Assembly (NCBI GenBank): GCA_020161435.1
Contig: JAIUNV010000002.1
Coordinates: 310,001-374,000, forward strand
From: Bacteroidota bacterium
GTDB lineage: Bacteria; Bacteroidota; Bacteroidia; Chitinophagales; Chitinophagaceae
Reading direction: 5' to 3'
DNA length: 64,000 nucleotides
The position numbers and the translations under genes were made by a program. Shown in pieces: positions 45,012-54,095 of the stretch; the stretch's first letter is position 1, and every line of letters starts with the position of its first letter. Under the pieces are notes generated by a model, which did no database searches, had not been told where the DNA came from, and saw only the letters and a program-made list of their open reading frames with translations.

Positions 45012-45039
45012 AATCCCTGCGTAAGCGGGGATTTTTTTT
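45012..45039 (+). terminator. Rho-independent terminator after dapF
   Basis: AATCCCTGC-GTAA-GCGGGGATT is a 9-bp stem (one G-U) with a 4-base loop, followed by eight T. It lies before the TonB-receptor gene and argues against a start further upstream of 45108. Confidence 0.88.
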
Positions 45040-45107
45040 GGCCATTTGCCAAACACTTTAACAGCTTGTGTGTACTGGATAGCAACACAATCATCGTCCG
45101 ATACAGC

Positions 45108-47648
45108 ATGTTTTTTCAAATGACGCATTTTCACTCCCGCTCCATCGTTAGCCGCCGTTGGTTTTTCCTGTTTGTAATGTTGTGTAGCAGCCTGTTGGCC
45201 GTGGCTCAAAAACAAACCGTACTGGTAAGTGGTACGGTGAAAGGTAGCAATGGCAAACCACTGGAAGCCGCCACGGTGTCGGTGTACACACTTGTAAAAA
45301 ATGAAACCAAGACTGATACCTTTTTTGCCGTAGGTATCAGTAATAAATTGGGTGAGTTTACGGTAAAAGCCGTGGCTTCCGAAGCCATGCAAATAGAAAT
45401 CAGCCTCATTGGTTTTACCACGGTGCTCGAACCCATTGTGTGGCTCACGGGCAGCGGCCAGCTAAAAGCCGGCAGCTACACCCTTACCGAAGCCAGCAAC
45501 CAATTGGGCAATGTGGTGGTAACCGCCAAAAAGCCGTTCATGCAGCTGGGCGTAGACCGCCGCATTTTTAATGCCGAAGCCAGCATTGTGAGCAAAGGCG
45601 GAACCGCTGTGGATTTGATGCGTACCATACCCGGCCTGAATGTGGATGTGAATGGCAACGTGCAACTGCGCAACAGCTCACCACAAATTTTTGTAGATGG
45701 CCGCCCCACTATTCTCACACTGGAGCAAATACCCAGCGACGATATTGAAAAAGTGGAAGTCATCACCAACCCATCAGCCAAGTACGATGCTGGCAGCACT
45801 GGTGGCATCATTAATGTGGTATTGAAAAAGAGCCGGCGCAATGGCATGAACGGCACAGCTTCTATTGGTGGCGGTGTTCCCAAAGTGTTCAACAGCAATG
45901 TGAGCATCAACTACCGCCAGGGCAAGCTCAACTTTTTTGCCAGCGGCAGTTACAACCGTAGCGGTGGTACTGCCATCAGCAAGGCCGACCGTACGAACAA
46001 GCAAAACGGACAAGCCAGCTCCTACTTCAACCAGCGTACCGAAAGTGACCGCAGCCGCAGGTTTACCTCCGGCCGCTTCGGGCTCGATTATTTCATGGAT
46101 GATATGAACTCTATCAGTGTGAGCCAGGGTTTTGTAGATGGTCGTTTTGGTTTTGAAGAAATACAAGACCAAAACTACTACGATGCCAACCGGCAATTGA
46201 CACAAACAGGCATCCGTTATAACAATGATTACTTTGGTTTTAAACGCCAAAACACACAGGTGAACTACCGCCGCACTTTTGCCAAAGAAGGAAAAGAATG
46301 GACGGCCGATTTCACCTACAACGGCGGTACCAATGGCGGCGCCAACGACATCAGCAACCAACTTTATTTTGCCGATGGCAATGCCAATGGCGCAGCAGTG
46401 CTGGTACGCAACGAAGGTGTGGGCAATGGCCGGCAGTACACGTTTCAAACAGACTATGTCAATCCCATCAGCGAAAACAGCAAACTGGAACTGGGAGCCC
46501 GCAGCTATCACAACATCAGCAACGATAAACTGGATGTATTTAGCGTAGCCAACAGTGGCAATACCAAACTGCCGCTGAGCAACAATTATGGTTTTAAAGA
46601 AATGATTAATGCCGTATATGGCAACTACAGCAATGCCTTGGGCAAACGCTGGAAATACCAGGCTGGTCTGCGTTTTGAATATTCAAAGTTTGATGGCGAA
46701 CTGAAAGACAGTGCCCAAAAATTTGGCTATACCTATCCCAACAAAAGCAGCGGTATCTGGAATGCTTTCTTCCCCAGTTTGTACCTCACGTACCAACTGA
46801 AAGAAGGTCACGATTTGCAAATCAATTTCAGCCGCCGCATTCGCCGGCCCAATTTCTGGCAAATCAATCCGTACACCGATATCAGCGATCCGCAAAACAT
46901 TCGCAAAGGCAACCCGGCATTGCGTCCAGAGTTTACCAACAGCTTTGAAGTAAACTACAACCGGGTGTATGAGAAAGGCAACTTTTTAATTTCGGCTTAT
47001 TATAGAAACAACACAGAAGACATCACACAATACACCGACACCATTAGTGCTGATTTATTGTCGCAATTGGGCAGCGCAGGCATCACGCCAACTGCATTGG
47101 TGTCAACTTTTATCAATGCCGACCGCACCAACCGCAGCGGCCTCGAACTCACCTGGCAGCACAAGTTTACACCGGCCTTCGACATTTCGCCGAACCTCAA
47201 TTTTCAGTACCGCGATGTAAAGGCAATTGTGAACAACCTGAACCTGAGCAATTATGGTTTTAACTGGAATGCCCGCCTGACCATGAACTATAAAATTGTG
47301 AAGCCGGAAAGTAAACTGCTCAACAATATTTCCTTTCAACTGATGGGCGAATATGAGAGCCCACGGGTGATACCCCAAGGCCGCATGAAAGCGCAGCAAT
47401 CCATGGACTTTGCTATTCGCAAAGATTTCCTGAAGAATAACGCAGGCACATTGACGTTCAATGTGCAGGATGTATTCAACAGTCGCATTATGGGTACCAT
47501 TACCGATACCGACCGTTTTTACCAAGACTCTTTTCGTCGTTGGAATGTGCGGACTATCCGCCTGACATTTAGCTATCGCTTTGGCAACAAAGACCTGCAG
47601 ATTTTCAAACGCAAAGAAGGTGGCGATGGTGAAGGCAGGGAAGGATAG
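45108..47648 (+). CDS. TonB-dependent receptor, outer membrane beta-barrel
   Basis: An 846-residue protein if the start is ATG 45108 (ATG 45120 is possible). The signal peptide is RRWFFLFVMLCSSLLAVAQ. It is followed by a carboxypeptidase regulatory-like domain (VLVSGTVKGSNGKPLEAATVSV), a plug domain (DLMRTIPGLNVDVNGNVQLR, IFVDGRPTILTL) and a beta-barrel to the C-terminus (FSYRFGNKDLQIFKR). There is no SusC signature 'GYGT', and no SusD partner, so it is more like the outer-membrane beta-barrel/siderophore-receptor branch. Its substrate is unknown. Confidence 0.85.
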   Translation: MFFQMTHFHSRSIVSRRWFFLFVMLCSSLLAVAQKQTVLVSGTVKGSNGKPLEAATVSVYTLVKNETKTDTFFAVGISNKLGEFTVKAVASEAMQIEISLIGFTTVLEPIVWLTGSGQLKAGSYTLTEASNQLGNVVVTAKKPFMQLGVDRRIFNAEASIVSKGGTAVDLMRTIPGLNVDVNGNVQLRNSSPQIFVDGRPTILTLEQIPSDDIEKVEVITNPSAKYDAGSTGGIINVVLKKSRRNGMNGTASIGGGVPKVFNSNVSINYRQGKLNFFASGSYNRSGGTAISKADRTNKQNGQASSYFNQRTESDRSRRFTSGRFGLDYFMDDMNSISVSQGFVDGRFGFEEIQDQNYYDANRQLTQTGIRYNNDYFGFKRQNTQVNYRRTFAKEGKEWTADFTYNGGTNGGANDISNQLYFADGNANGAAVLVRNEGVGNGRQYTFQTDYVNPISENSKLELGARSYHNISNDKLDVFSVANSGNTKLPLSNNYGFKEMINAVYGNYSNALGKRWKYQAGLRFEYSKFDGELKDSAQKFGYTYPNKSSGIWNAFFPSLYLTYQLKEGHDLQINFSRRIRRPNFWQINPYTDISDPQNIRKGNPALRPEFTNSFEVNYNRVYEKGNFLISAYYRNNTEDITQYTDTISADLLSQLGSAGITPTALVSTFINADRTNRSGLELTWQHKFTPAFDISPNLNFQYRDVKAIVNNLNLSNYGFNWNARLTMNYKIVKPESKLLNNISFQLMGEYESPRVIPQGRMKAQQSMDFAIRKDFLKNNAGTLTFNVQDVFNSRIMGTITDTDRFYQDSFRRWNVRTIRLTFSYRFGNKDLQIFKRKEGGDGEGREG

Positions 47649-47652
47649 ATTT

Positions 47653-47698
47653 GATGGGACGCGGATTTGCAGGATTAATAAGGATTTTCACGGATTAT
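47653..47698. repeat. Dispersed intergenic repeat, copy C
   Basis: Starts with GGGACGCGGATT and continues GGATTAATAAGGATTTTCACGGATT, matching copy A at 30222-30330 with a few substitutions. It lies just after the TonB-receptor stop codon. Confidence 0.4.
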
Positions 47699-47735
47699 TT
47701 TTAGGTAGTTGTAAAGAATATAACGTGACTTACAT

Positions 47736-47776
47736 AAAAAAAGATAGTCCCGTAAATTGCGAGGCTATCTTTTTTT
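47736..47776. terminator. Bidirectional terminator between convergent genes
   Basis: AAAAAAAGATAG pairs with CTATCTTTTTTT around a partly paired loop. Both strands have a T tract downstream of the stem, which suits the converging TonB-receptor and T9SS genes. Confidence 0.85.
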
Positions 47777-47822
47777 AGTGCTCATGCAAAAATCATTGGT
47801 AGCGTCAATATTCAATGTTCAT

Positions 47823-49325
47823 TTACTGCTTTACAACCCTCGCCTGCCAATGCTGTACACCATTGGTAATGGTTACAAAATAAGTACCGGCTGCAAGGCT
47901 TCGCACATCCAGTACAGGTTGGGCTGATGAGGTGGCGAAAACGAATTTTCCGCCAGCATCGTACACGGAAAACACCAACTTCTGATTACTGGCCGGAATA
48001 GCAAACCGCACCTGATGGCTGGCCGGATTGGGCATGGCTTGCAGGTTTGTGTTCGCTTGTGTATTTGCCAGTATCACCACATTGCTATACACAAATGCGC
48101 CATCCTCATCCAATTGCTTCAACCGGTAGTAACGTACACCAGCCTGTGCACTTTCATCAATAAACTGATATTGTCTTTTTTGCACACTATTACCTGCTGC
48201 AGGCACTTTACCAACCCGCTGATAATGGATAGCATCGGCACTTCTTTCAATGTCAAAATACCGGCTGTTGGTTTCGGTAAGTGTATGCCAGGTGAGCAAT
48301 GCCTGTTTGTTTTGCCAGCTGGCTTGCAGTGTCATGCCAGTTACGGGCAATGCATTGTTCACCGTAAAAGTATCCATGGCATACATGCTCCAGCGTTGCT
48401 GCTCATCCTTCACCCGAACAAACAAAAAATGTTGTCCGTTTGAAAGCACTGCTGGAACAGCAACAGCAAAATTGCCGACAATGGTTGGTGTAGGTGCAGG
48501 CACTGGTAAATTAGCCGCCAAGCCAATTCCGGGGTCGGTATCAATAAAATATTCGGCAGCCACAATATTGCCCGTAGCCAAGGCCGATGGCGTAATGTAA
48601 AACAGCCGCTGTGAGTACGCACCCCATACACCGTCGGCATTTTTAAAACGCAAAGCCAGCGTATGAAAGCCTTCCGACAAACCTGCCACAGGAACATCGA
48701 TTAACGTAGCCACTGTAGTACCAGGCGTAATGGTTACAGCTACAGGTGTAGCAATGCTTACTCCGGGGTCAGCATCTATCAGGTATTCACCTGCAACAAT
48801 ATTGGCTGCCGTGTTTGCATTGGTAGCCACATAAAACATCCGCTGTGAATACAACGCCCATTTTCCCGTGGCATCTTTAAACCGGATAGCCAGCGTATGA
48901 AACCCTTCACTCAAACCATTGAGTGAAATATTTAATAACGTGCTTACAGTGCTGCCGTTGCTTATAGCAAAGCTTTGTCCATTGCCCGAGCCTGGATCAT
49001 TATCAATAAAATATTCTGCGGCTGCAAGATTGCTCACGGATGAACTACCTGTAGCTAACACGTACACCAACCGCTGTGTGTATTGTCCCCAGTGGCCGGC
49101 ATTGGTTTTAAACCGCATGCTCAAACTGTGAAAGCCTTCTGGCAATGCTCCGATGGGCACACTTACTTGCTGATTGATTTGTGCAGCAGCAGTTACACTC
49201 ACCGGCACGGCATTGCCCACTCCCGGATCTTGATCGAAAAAAAACTCACCGCCGACAATGGTTTGGGCTTGAGCAGTGCCTGTCCATAACAACAGCAGAC
49301 ACATGCTAATCCATTTATATTTCAT
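47823..49325 (-). CDS. T9SS-secreted protein with four tandem ~73-aa repeats
   Basis: A 500-residue protein. The signal peptide (MCLLLLWTGTAQAQ) is followed by four tandem copies of about 73 residues (residues 23-310), each with AEYFIDxDPGxG at its start and GLSEGFHTLAIRFK...WxxYSQRLFYV at its end. A region with FN3-like features (LTWHTLTETNSRYFDIERS) and a T9SS type A sorting domain (MPNPASHQVRF...FVTITNG) follow. The ATG at 49325 is preferred over a TTG two codons before. It is preceded on the same transcript by a secreted beta-helix protein gene, 28 bp away. The function of the repeats is unknown. Confidence 0.82.
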   Translation of the reverse strand: MKYKWISMCLLLLWTGTAQAQTIVGGEFFFDQDPGVGNAVPVSVTAAAQINQQVSVPIGALPEGFHSLSMRFKTNAGHWGQYTQRLVYVLATGSSSVSNLAAAEYFIDNDPGSGNGQSFAISNGSTVSTLLNISLNGLSEGFHTLAIRFKDATGKWALYSQRMFYVATNANTAANIVAGEYLIDADPGVSIATPVAVTITPGTTVATLIDVPVAGLSEGFHTLALRFKNADGVWGAYSQRLFYITPSALATGNIVAAEYFIDTDPGIGLAANLPVPAPTPTIVGNFAVAVPAVLSNGQHFLFVRVKDEQQRWSMYAMDTFTVNNALPVTGMTLQASWQNKQALLTWHTLTETNSRYFDIERSADAIHYQRVGKVPAAGNSVQKRQYQFIDESAQAGVRYYRLKQLDEDGAFVYSNVVILANTQANTNLQAMPNPASHQVRFAIPASNQKLVFSVYDAGGKFVFATSSAQPVLDVRSLAAGTYFVTITNGVQHWQARVVKQ

Positions 49326-49353
49326 CCTCAAAAATTGATGTGTGAAAAATGGA

Positions 49354-50445
49354 TTAGTTGCTCACTTTGGCTTCTACCTGCACATTGAGTGTACCATTGG
49401 GTGCTACTGTAGGATTGAGAATATTCATTTTTGTAACCCTCGGTAATCGGCTGTTGCGGCTGTTGGCCCAGTTGGCTGTACCTGTAGCATCAAACAACAG
49501 GCCCATGTCTTTGCCATCGCTACCGCTGGCATTGGCAGGACCCGCTGCTATGGTAAAATCTAACACCGGATTATCGACCCCGTTATTAATATTGGTTTGA
49601 TCGGCCATTTGCGGGTCGAGGTTGCTGACATTGCCGCCACCATCAACGTTGTTGTTTACCGCCCAGGGCGTATTGTTGGGGGTATTAAAAGTGAGGTTGT
49701 TGTTGAATACACTGTTGCTGGCTCCTGCTGCGTTTGATTTCAGAAATACATTATTCGTTACAAGAAAATTAGAACAGGTTACAAAAACAGTCAATGATGA
49801 ATTGGATGTGTAAAACAGATTGTGATCAACCAACATGTTGGCTGTATTTTCAAAAAATCCGAAACAGCGACCATTGAGAGCATTGCGGAAAACATTGTTG
49901 CGCCAGATAAAATTGCTGAAGGTGCTACCCGACTGATTACCGTTGTCGACTCCAGAACCATTGAAGTAGTTGCCTTCGAATAAGTAGTTGCCATAGCCAC
50001 CGCCAGCAGACCCAATTCGTAAAGTGCTTTTAAATTCACAGCGTTGAATCAGCAGGTTATTAACGGGCTGCGAACCTGAAAATCCATCGGACACATTAAG
50101 TTGTCCTGTCAGCACCAATCCATTTAGTTCTGTGCCACTAGAAGAGCCATCGGCGGCTGTATTGCGGATGGTAATGCCGGCAATTTTTGCGGTTGCTGTC
50201 AACTCTTTATCGGGGGCAAAACCCGGCCCTATAATTGCCAGCTTTTTATCGGCCCAGGTAACACCTGTGTAAATAGTAGGCGAACCATGTACAAAAAGCG
50301 TATCGCCGGAAGCGGCTGCATCTATTGCCGTTTGCAGATTACTGAATTGGGCTACTGTGGCAGGATCGTTGCTTACTGTATGCACCGTGGCCAGCGCAGT
50401 GGCGGCCATTCCAAAAAAAGAAAGTGAGAGGAGAATTGCTTTCAT
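49354..50445 (-). CDS. Secreted right-handed beta-helix protein
   Basis: A 363-residue protein with a signal peptide (MKAILLSLSFFGMAATALA). The remainder has a regular beta pattern with VTNNVFLKSNAAG, FSNFIWRNNVFRN and LLIQRCEFKS, rich in Asn and Phe at periodic intervals, as in pectate-lyase-type parallel beta-helices. A DTLFVHGSPTIY segment is near the start, as in the N-terminal cap of such proteins. No T9SS sorting domain is evident at the C-terminus. It is cotranscribed with the four-repeat T9SS protein. It probably binds or cleaves a polysaccharide, but no catalytic residue is identifiable. Confidence 0.75.
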   Translation of the reverse strand: MKAILLSLSFFGMAATALATVHTVSNDPATVAQFSNLQTAIDAAASGDTLFVHGSPTIYTGVTWADKKLAIIGPGFAPDKELTATAKIAGITIRNTAADGSSSGTELNGLVLTGQLNVSDGFSGSQPVNNLLIQRCEFKSTLRIGSAGGGYGNYLFEGNYFNGSGVDNGNQSGSTFSNFIWRNNVFRNALNGRCFGFFENTANMLVDHNLFYTSNSSLTVFVTCSNFLVTNNVFLKSNAAGASNSVFNNNLTFNTPNNTPWAVNNNVDGGGNVSNLDPQMADQTNINNGVDNPVLDFTIAAGPANASGSDGKDMGLLFDATGTANWANSRNSRLPRVTKMNILNPTVAPNGTLNVQVEAKVSN

Positions 50446-50643
50446 GAGGGAAGGAATATTTAGATGGCTAAAGTACCCTCACCCCTACTCCCCAACAATA
50501 CGCCATTGGGGGTATAAAAGCATTCGATATTTCAGTTCAACTTATTCTTGATGAGATGCTTCCTACGTTAGCATGACTTCACAGGTAAGCTATAAACTTT
50601 GGAACTTGTAAACCTGTGAACTTCCCAACCTACCAACTCTCGC

Positions 50644-51138
50644 CTACACCAACCGGTGCGTTTGCTTAATAACCCCCATCACAAATACGCTTTGAATATT
50701 GCCCATGTTGTCTATTTCGCCCAACTTGTTTACATGGAAGTCGTAGTAGCTGTTCATATTTTCTGCCACAATCTTGAGCATGAAGTCGAACTCGCCGCTG
50801 ATATTGTAGCACTCCACCACTTCGGGCATTTGTAAAATGGATTGAATGAATTTGCTACCAGCTTCTTTACTGTGTTGCTTTAAGCTTACATAGCAAATAA
50901 CGGTCAGGCCTTTACGCACTTTTTCTGCATCCAGCAGGGTTACGTATTGGCGGATAACGCCGCTTTCTTCCATGCGTTTGATGCGTTCGTGCACGGGGGT
51001 GGTACTCAGGTGTATTTTCTCCGAAATTTCCTTTACAGTAATGCGGGCATTGTCTTGCAGCAACTGCAAAATGGCCAGGTCTTTGGCATCGAGCACTACG
51101 CTGTTAGTGGAATTTTCTGTTTTGTGGTTGATTGGCAT
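50644..51138 (-). CDS. Lrp/AsnC family transcriptional regulator
   Basis: A 164-residue regulator. The winged helix-turn-helix lies at about residues 16-65 (LDAKDLAILQLLQDNAR, then VKEISEKIHLSTTPVHERIKRMEESG), followed by the RAM (ligand-binding) domain with GKLTVICYVSLK-like strand and CYNISGEFDFMLKIVAENM. The ATG at 51138 is preferred over one at 51183, because the extra 15 residues match nothing in the family. It is divergent from ahcY with only 118 bp between the two starts. It may act on ahcY, sensing an amino acid such as methionine; this is inferred from position only. Confidence 0.9.
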   Translation of the reverse strand: MPINHKTENSTNSVVLDAKDLAILQLLQDNARITVKEISEKIHLSTTPVHERIKRMEESGVIRQYVTLLDAEKVRKGLTVICYVSLKQHSKEAGSKFIQSILQMPEVVECYNISGEFDFMLKIVAENMNSYYDFHVNKLGEIDNMGNIQSVFVMGVIKQTHRLV

Positions 51139-51143
51139 ATAAA

Positions 51144-51161
51144 ACAGGTCAATTGTCCTGT
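51144..51161. promoter_or_regulatory. Near-perfect palindrome before the Lrp-type gene
   Basis: ACAGGTCAATTGTCCTGT is palindromic except for one central pair. It lies 5 bases upstream of the regulator's start codon. A position in the leader of the gene suits an autoregulatory operator. Confidence 0.45.
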
Positions 51162-51191
51162 AAATATCCGTTTCTAAACGCATATTGCCTT

Positions 51192-51237
51192 TATTATTCT
51201 ACATCGTTGGAATATTATTCTACCAAATGTACTTTTG
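51192..51237 (+). promoter_or_regulatory. ahcY promoter with two phased direct repeats
   Basis: TACTTTTG (51230-51237) matches the Bacteroidota -7 consensus TAnnTTTG and lies about 20 bp before the ahcY start. A TTG at 51206-51208 is a possible -33 element. The direct repeat TATTATTCTAC occurs at 51192-51202 and 51213-51223, exactly 21 bp apart (two helical turns); the second copy falls in the promoter spacer. Confidence 0.5.
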
Positions 51238-51256
51238 CAACACTAATTTAAAAACT

Positions 51257-52582
51257 ATGTCAAGTTTAGCTTCTACTATTGACTTCAGCCTTCCGTACAA
51301 GGTGAAAGATATTAGCCTCGCAGAGTGGGGCCGCAAAGAAATCCGTTTGGCTGAGGCCGAAATGCCCGGTCTGATGGCCATCCGCGAAGAGTATGGCGCC
51401 AGCCAGCCGCTCAAAGGTGCCCGCATTGCCGGTTGCCTGCACATGACCATCCAAACTGCTGTACTCATCGAAACCCTGGTAGCCCTGGGTGCCGAAGTAA
51501 AGTGGAGCAGCTGTAACATCTTCTCTACACAAGATCAGGCTGCTGCGGCAATTGCTGCTGCCGGCGTGGGTGTATTTGCCTGGAAAGGTCAAACCATTGA
51601 AGAAGCCGATTGGTGTATTGAGCAAACCCTGTTTTTTGGTGGTGCCGATCGTCCGTTGAACATGATTCTGGATGATGGTGGCGACCTCACCAACATGGTG
51701 TTCGACAAATACCCTGAGCTCGTTGCCAACATCAAAGGCCTGAGCGAAGAAACCACAACAGGTGTACACCGCCTGTACGAACGTATGGCCAAAGGCACTT
51801 TGCCTATTCCTGCCATCAACGTAAACGACAGCGTAACCAAGAGCAAGTTCGACAACAAATACGGTTGCCAGGAAAGTCTGGTAGATGCTATCCGTCGTGC
51901 CACTGACGTAATGATGGCGGGTAAAGTAGCCGTTGTAGGCGGCTATGGCGACGTAGGTAAAGGTTCTGCCCTGTCGCTGCGTGGTGCCGGTGCCCGTGTT
52001 ATCGTTACCGAAATCGACCCCATTTGCGCCCTGCAGGCTGCCATGGACGGTTTTGAAGTGAAGAAGATGAAGGATGCTGTAAAAGAAGCCGACATTGTAG
52101 TAACTGCTTCTGGCTGCCGCGACCTCATTACCGGCGAACATTTCAAAGCCATGAAGGACAAGACCATTGTGTGTAACATTGGCCACTTCGATATTGAAAT
52201 TGATGTAGCCTGGTTGAATACCAACTACGGTCATACCAAAGACACCATCAAGCCACAGGTAGACCTGTACAATGTGGATGGTAAAGACATCATTTTGCTG
52301 GCAGAAGGCCGCCTGGTAAACCTGGGTTGCGCTACCGGTCACCCATCGTTTGTTATGAGCAACAGCTTTAGCAACCAAACACTGGCGCAAATTGAACTGT
52401 GGACCAACCACGCCAACTACGAAAACAAAGTGTATGTGCTGCCCAAGCACCTCGACGAGAAAGTAGCCCGCCTGCACCTGGCCAAAGTGGGTGCTGAGCT
52501 GGACGAATTGACCGACGCTCAAGCCGAATACCTCGGTATCAGCAAGGTTGGTCCTTTCAAATCAGACATGTACCGTTACTAA
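51257..52582 (+). CDS. ahcY: Adenosylhomocysteinase (S-adenosylhomocysteine hydrolase)
   Basis: A 441-residue NAD-dependent enzyme that splits S-adenosylhomocysteine to adenosine and homocysteine, keeping methylation running. It has [19 protein letters not shown] and [16 protein letters not shown] (substrate domain), and a Rossmann motif GGYGDVGKG near residues 228-236. The C-terminus is KSDMYRY, the conserved tail with a Lys and Tyr that complete the neighbouring active site. The start at 51257 fits the family; an earlier in-frame ATG at 51185 overlaps the promoter. Divergent from an Lrp-type regulator. Confidence 0.97.
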   Translation: MSSLASTIDFSLPYKVKDISLAEWGRKEIRLAEAEMPGLMAIREEYGASQPLKGARIAGCLHMTIQTAVLIETLVALGAEVKWSSCNIFSTQDQAAAAIAAAGVGVFAWKGQTIEEADWCIEQTLFFGGADRPLNMILDDGGDLTNMVFDKYPELVANIKGLSEETTTGVHRLYERMAKGTLPIPAINVNDSVTKSKFDNKYGCQESLVDAIRRATDVMMAGKVAVVGGYGDVGKGSALSLRGAGARVIVTEIDPICALQAAMDGFEVKKMKDAVKEADIVVTASGCRDLITGEHFKAMKDKTIVCNIGHFDIEIDVAWLNTNYGHTKDTIKPQVDLYNVDGKDIILLAEGRLVNLGCATGHPSFVMSNSFSNQTLAQIELWTNHANYENKVYVLPKHLDEKVARLHLAKVGAELDELTDAQAEYLGISKVGPFKSDMYRY

Positions 52583-52602
52583 GCTAATTATCAGCTACAA
52601 TC

Positions 52603-52640
52603 AAAGCCCGTTACTTTTTTGGTAACGGGCTTTTTGCTTT
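52603..52640 (+). terminator. Rho-independent terminator after ahcY
   Basis: AAAGCCCGTTAC pairs exactly with GTAACGGGCTTT (12 bp) around a T-rich loop, and the stem is followed by T. It begins 20 bp after the ahcY stop codon. Confidence 0.9.
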
Positions 52641-52737
52641 TAGACTGGTGCAAGAAGAGGTTAAGACAACGCATTACTTCGGTAGGCTATTTGAAGTAGA
52701 AATGCATACTTTTAAGTGGTCATCACTACCGTTCCTT

Positions 52738-53346
52738 ATGAAAAAGTCTTCCATTATCGTTTTGGTAAACCTGCTGCTTGGCTTAATTGCCCAAGGTCAA
52801 TTTAAGTATGGTTTAAAAGCAGGCCTGAATGTGGCGAATCAAACGAAGAACATGTCCATTCCTCAAGTGCCGAACACCATTCAAAATACCAAACCAATGC
52901 CGGGTTATCAATTGGGCGGTTTCGTAAAAGCAACGCTTTCAAAACACTTATCGCTTTCTGCCGAACCTGCATTTTCTGTTGTTGGCGCAGGTATGACTTT
53001 GCTAGACGACAATTTGAAAAGCTATAATGTTCGTGAAAAAATCGGGTATATAGAATTGCCATTAATTCTTCAATACAAATTGCAGCAACTCTATTTCGGA
53101 GCAGGTCCGAGTGTTGGTGTCAAAGTCTTTTCCAAATTATCAGGTTTTGAAAACCGCAGTTTTGATATTACCCATTACAAGGCTTTCGATGCAGCGGGTA
53201 ATGTGGTGGTTGGTTATGCCTTATCAAAAAAAGTTGACCTGAATGCCCGGTACAGCCATGGTTTTACAAACTTGATCAAAGACCCGGGTAATGCAACCAC
53301 CAAAAACAGGTTTTTCAATCTTTCGGTTTTCTTTTATCTGCAATAA
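52738..53346 (+). CDS. Outer membrane beta-barrel (PorT-like) protein
   Basis: A 202-residue protein with a signal peptide (SSIIVLVNLLLGLIAQGQ) followed by FKYGLKAGLNVANQTK, the start of the small beta-barrel family common in Bacteroidota. The strands GYIELPLILQYKL and LYFGAGPSVGVKV and a C-terminal aromatic residue (FFLQ-like end) fit an eight-stranded barrel. The chosen start 52738 begins the signal peptide; a longer frame starting at 52648 has an unlikely N-terminus. The role is unknown. Confidence 0.8.
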   Translation: MKKSSIIVLVNLLLGLIAQGQFKYGLKAGLNVANQTKNMSIPQVPNTIQNTKPMPGYQLGGFVKATLSKHLSLSAEPAFSVVGAGMTLLDDNLKSYNVREKIGYIELPLILQYKLQQLYFGAGPSVGVKVFSKLSGFENRSFDITHYKAFDAAGNVVVGYALSKKVDLNARYSHGFTNLIKDPGNATTKNRFFNLSVFFYLQ

Positions 53347-53484
53347 CCATTTCTATTTTCTTGATGCCGTTGCACCTATTTCACTGGCAACTCCTAAAGA
53401 ATTTTGAAGTAAGTTCATAGTCCTCCAAACTACCCATAATCATTCGGCAGTTACTCACTTACCTTTAGGTAATAAAGCAATTGT

Positions 53485-53985
53485 ATGCACATTCGCCCCG
53501 GTCAGTTTTTGCTGAGTACGCCCTTGCTCGATGATACTTTTTTTGAGCAAACTATATTGGTCATTACAGAAGTGAATGACGATGGATGCATTGGTTTCAT
53601 CATCAACCAGCTGCATGGCCGTATGCTCAACGAGTTGGCTGAATTTCGGCAGGGCCCGGCACAACCCTTGTACAATGGTGGCCCTGTACAAAGCGACATG
53701 CTGTATTGCCTTCACTCCCGCCCCGATGTCGTGGCCAACAGTTTTACCATTTGTGAAGGTCTGGCTACGGGTGGCGATTTTGCAACCGTTGTTTCTTTAC
53801 TAAAGGCGGGCAAACTCAGTAGCCACGAAGTAAAATGTTTGATTGGCTATTGTGGCTGGGATGCTGGCGAACTGGAAGCCGAAATTGCCGAAGGCAGTTG
53901 GCTATTAATTGAGGCCCCTGTTGCCAAAACATTTGCCAACGACGTACAAACTATATGGCAGCTATGGCAGTCCCAATATCGCTAA
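53485..53985 (+). CDS. YqgE/AlgH family protein
   Basis: A 166-residue protein. It begins MHIRPGQFLLSTPLLDDTFFEQTILVI, followed by GCIGFIINQLHGRMLNEL, YNGGPVQSDMLYCLH and CLIGYCGWDAGELEAEI, all hallmarks of the UPF0301/AlgH family. It is a little shorter than the usual 180-190 residues. The molecular role of the family is not established. It is expressed on its own between a barrel gene and a frameshifted T9SS gene. Confidence 0.92.
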   Translation: MHIRPGQFLLSTPLLDDTFFEQTILVITEVNDDGCIGFIINQLHGRMLNELAEFRQGPAQPLYNGGPVQSDMLYCLHSRPDVVANSFTICEGLATGGDFATVVSLLKAGKLSSHEVKCLIGYCGWDAGELEAEIAEGSWLLIEAPVAKTFANDVQTIWQLWQSQYR

Positions 53986-54033
53986 AACCCTTGTGTGCAT
54001 TAAGTTTCCATTAATTACTCACTGTAATGATTT

Positions 54034-54064
54034 GCGGGGTATTTGGTGCAAAAAGGCGGGGTAT
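54034..54064. promoter_or_regulatory. Direct repeat upstream of the frameshifted T9SS gene
   Basis: GCGGGGTAT occurs at 54034-54042 and again at 54056-54064, 22 bp apart, about two helical turns. They lie 30-60 bp before the start codon at 54096. Confidence 0.3.
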
Positions 54065-54095
54065 ATTCACCGCACCTTAATTTAAATACCCTCCT

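Noticed and set aside
45009-45107. An N-terminal extension of the TonB-dependent receptor.
   Set aside because: It would read through the dapF terminator hairpin and precede the signal peptide; ATG 45108 or 45120 is better.
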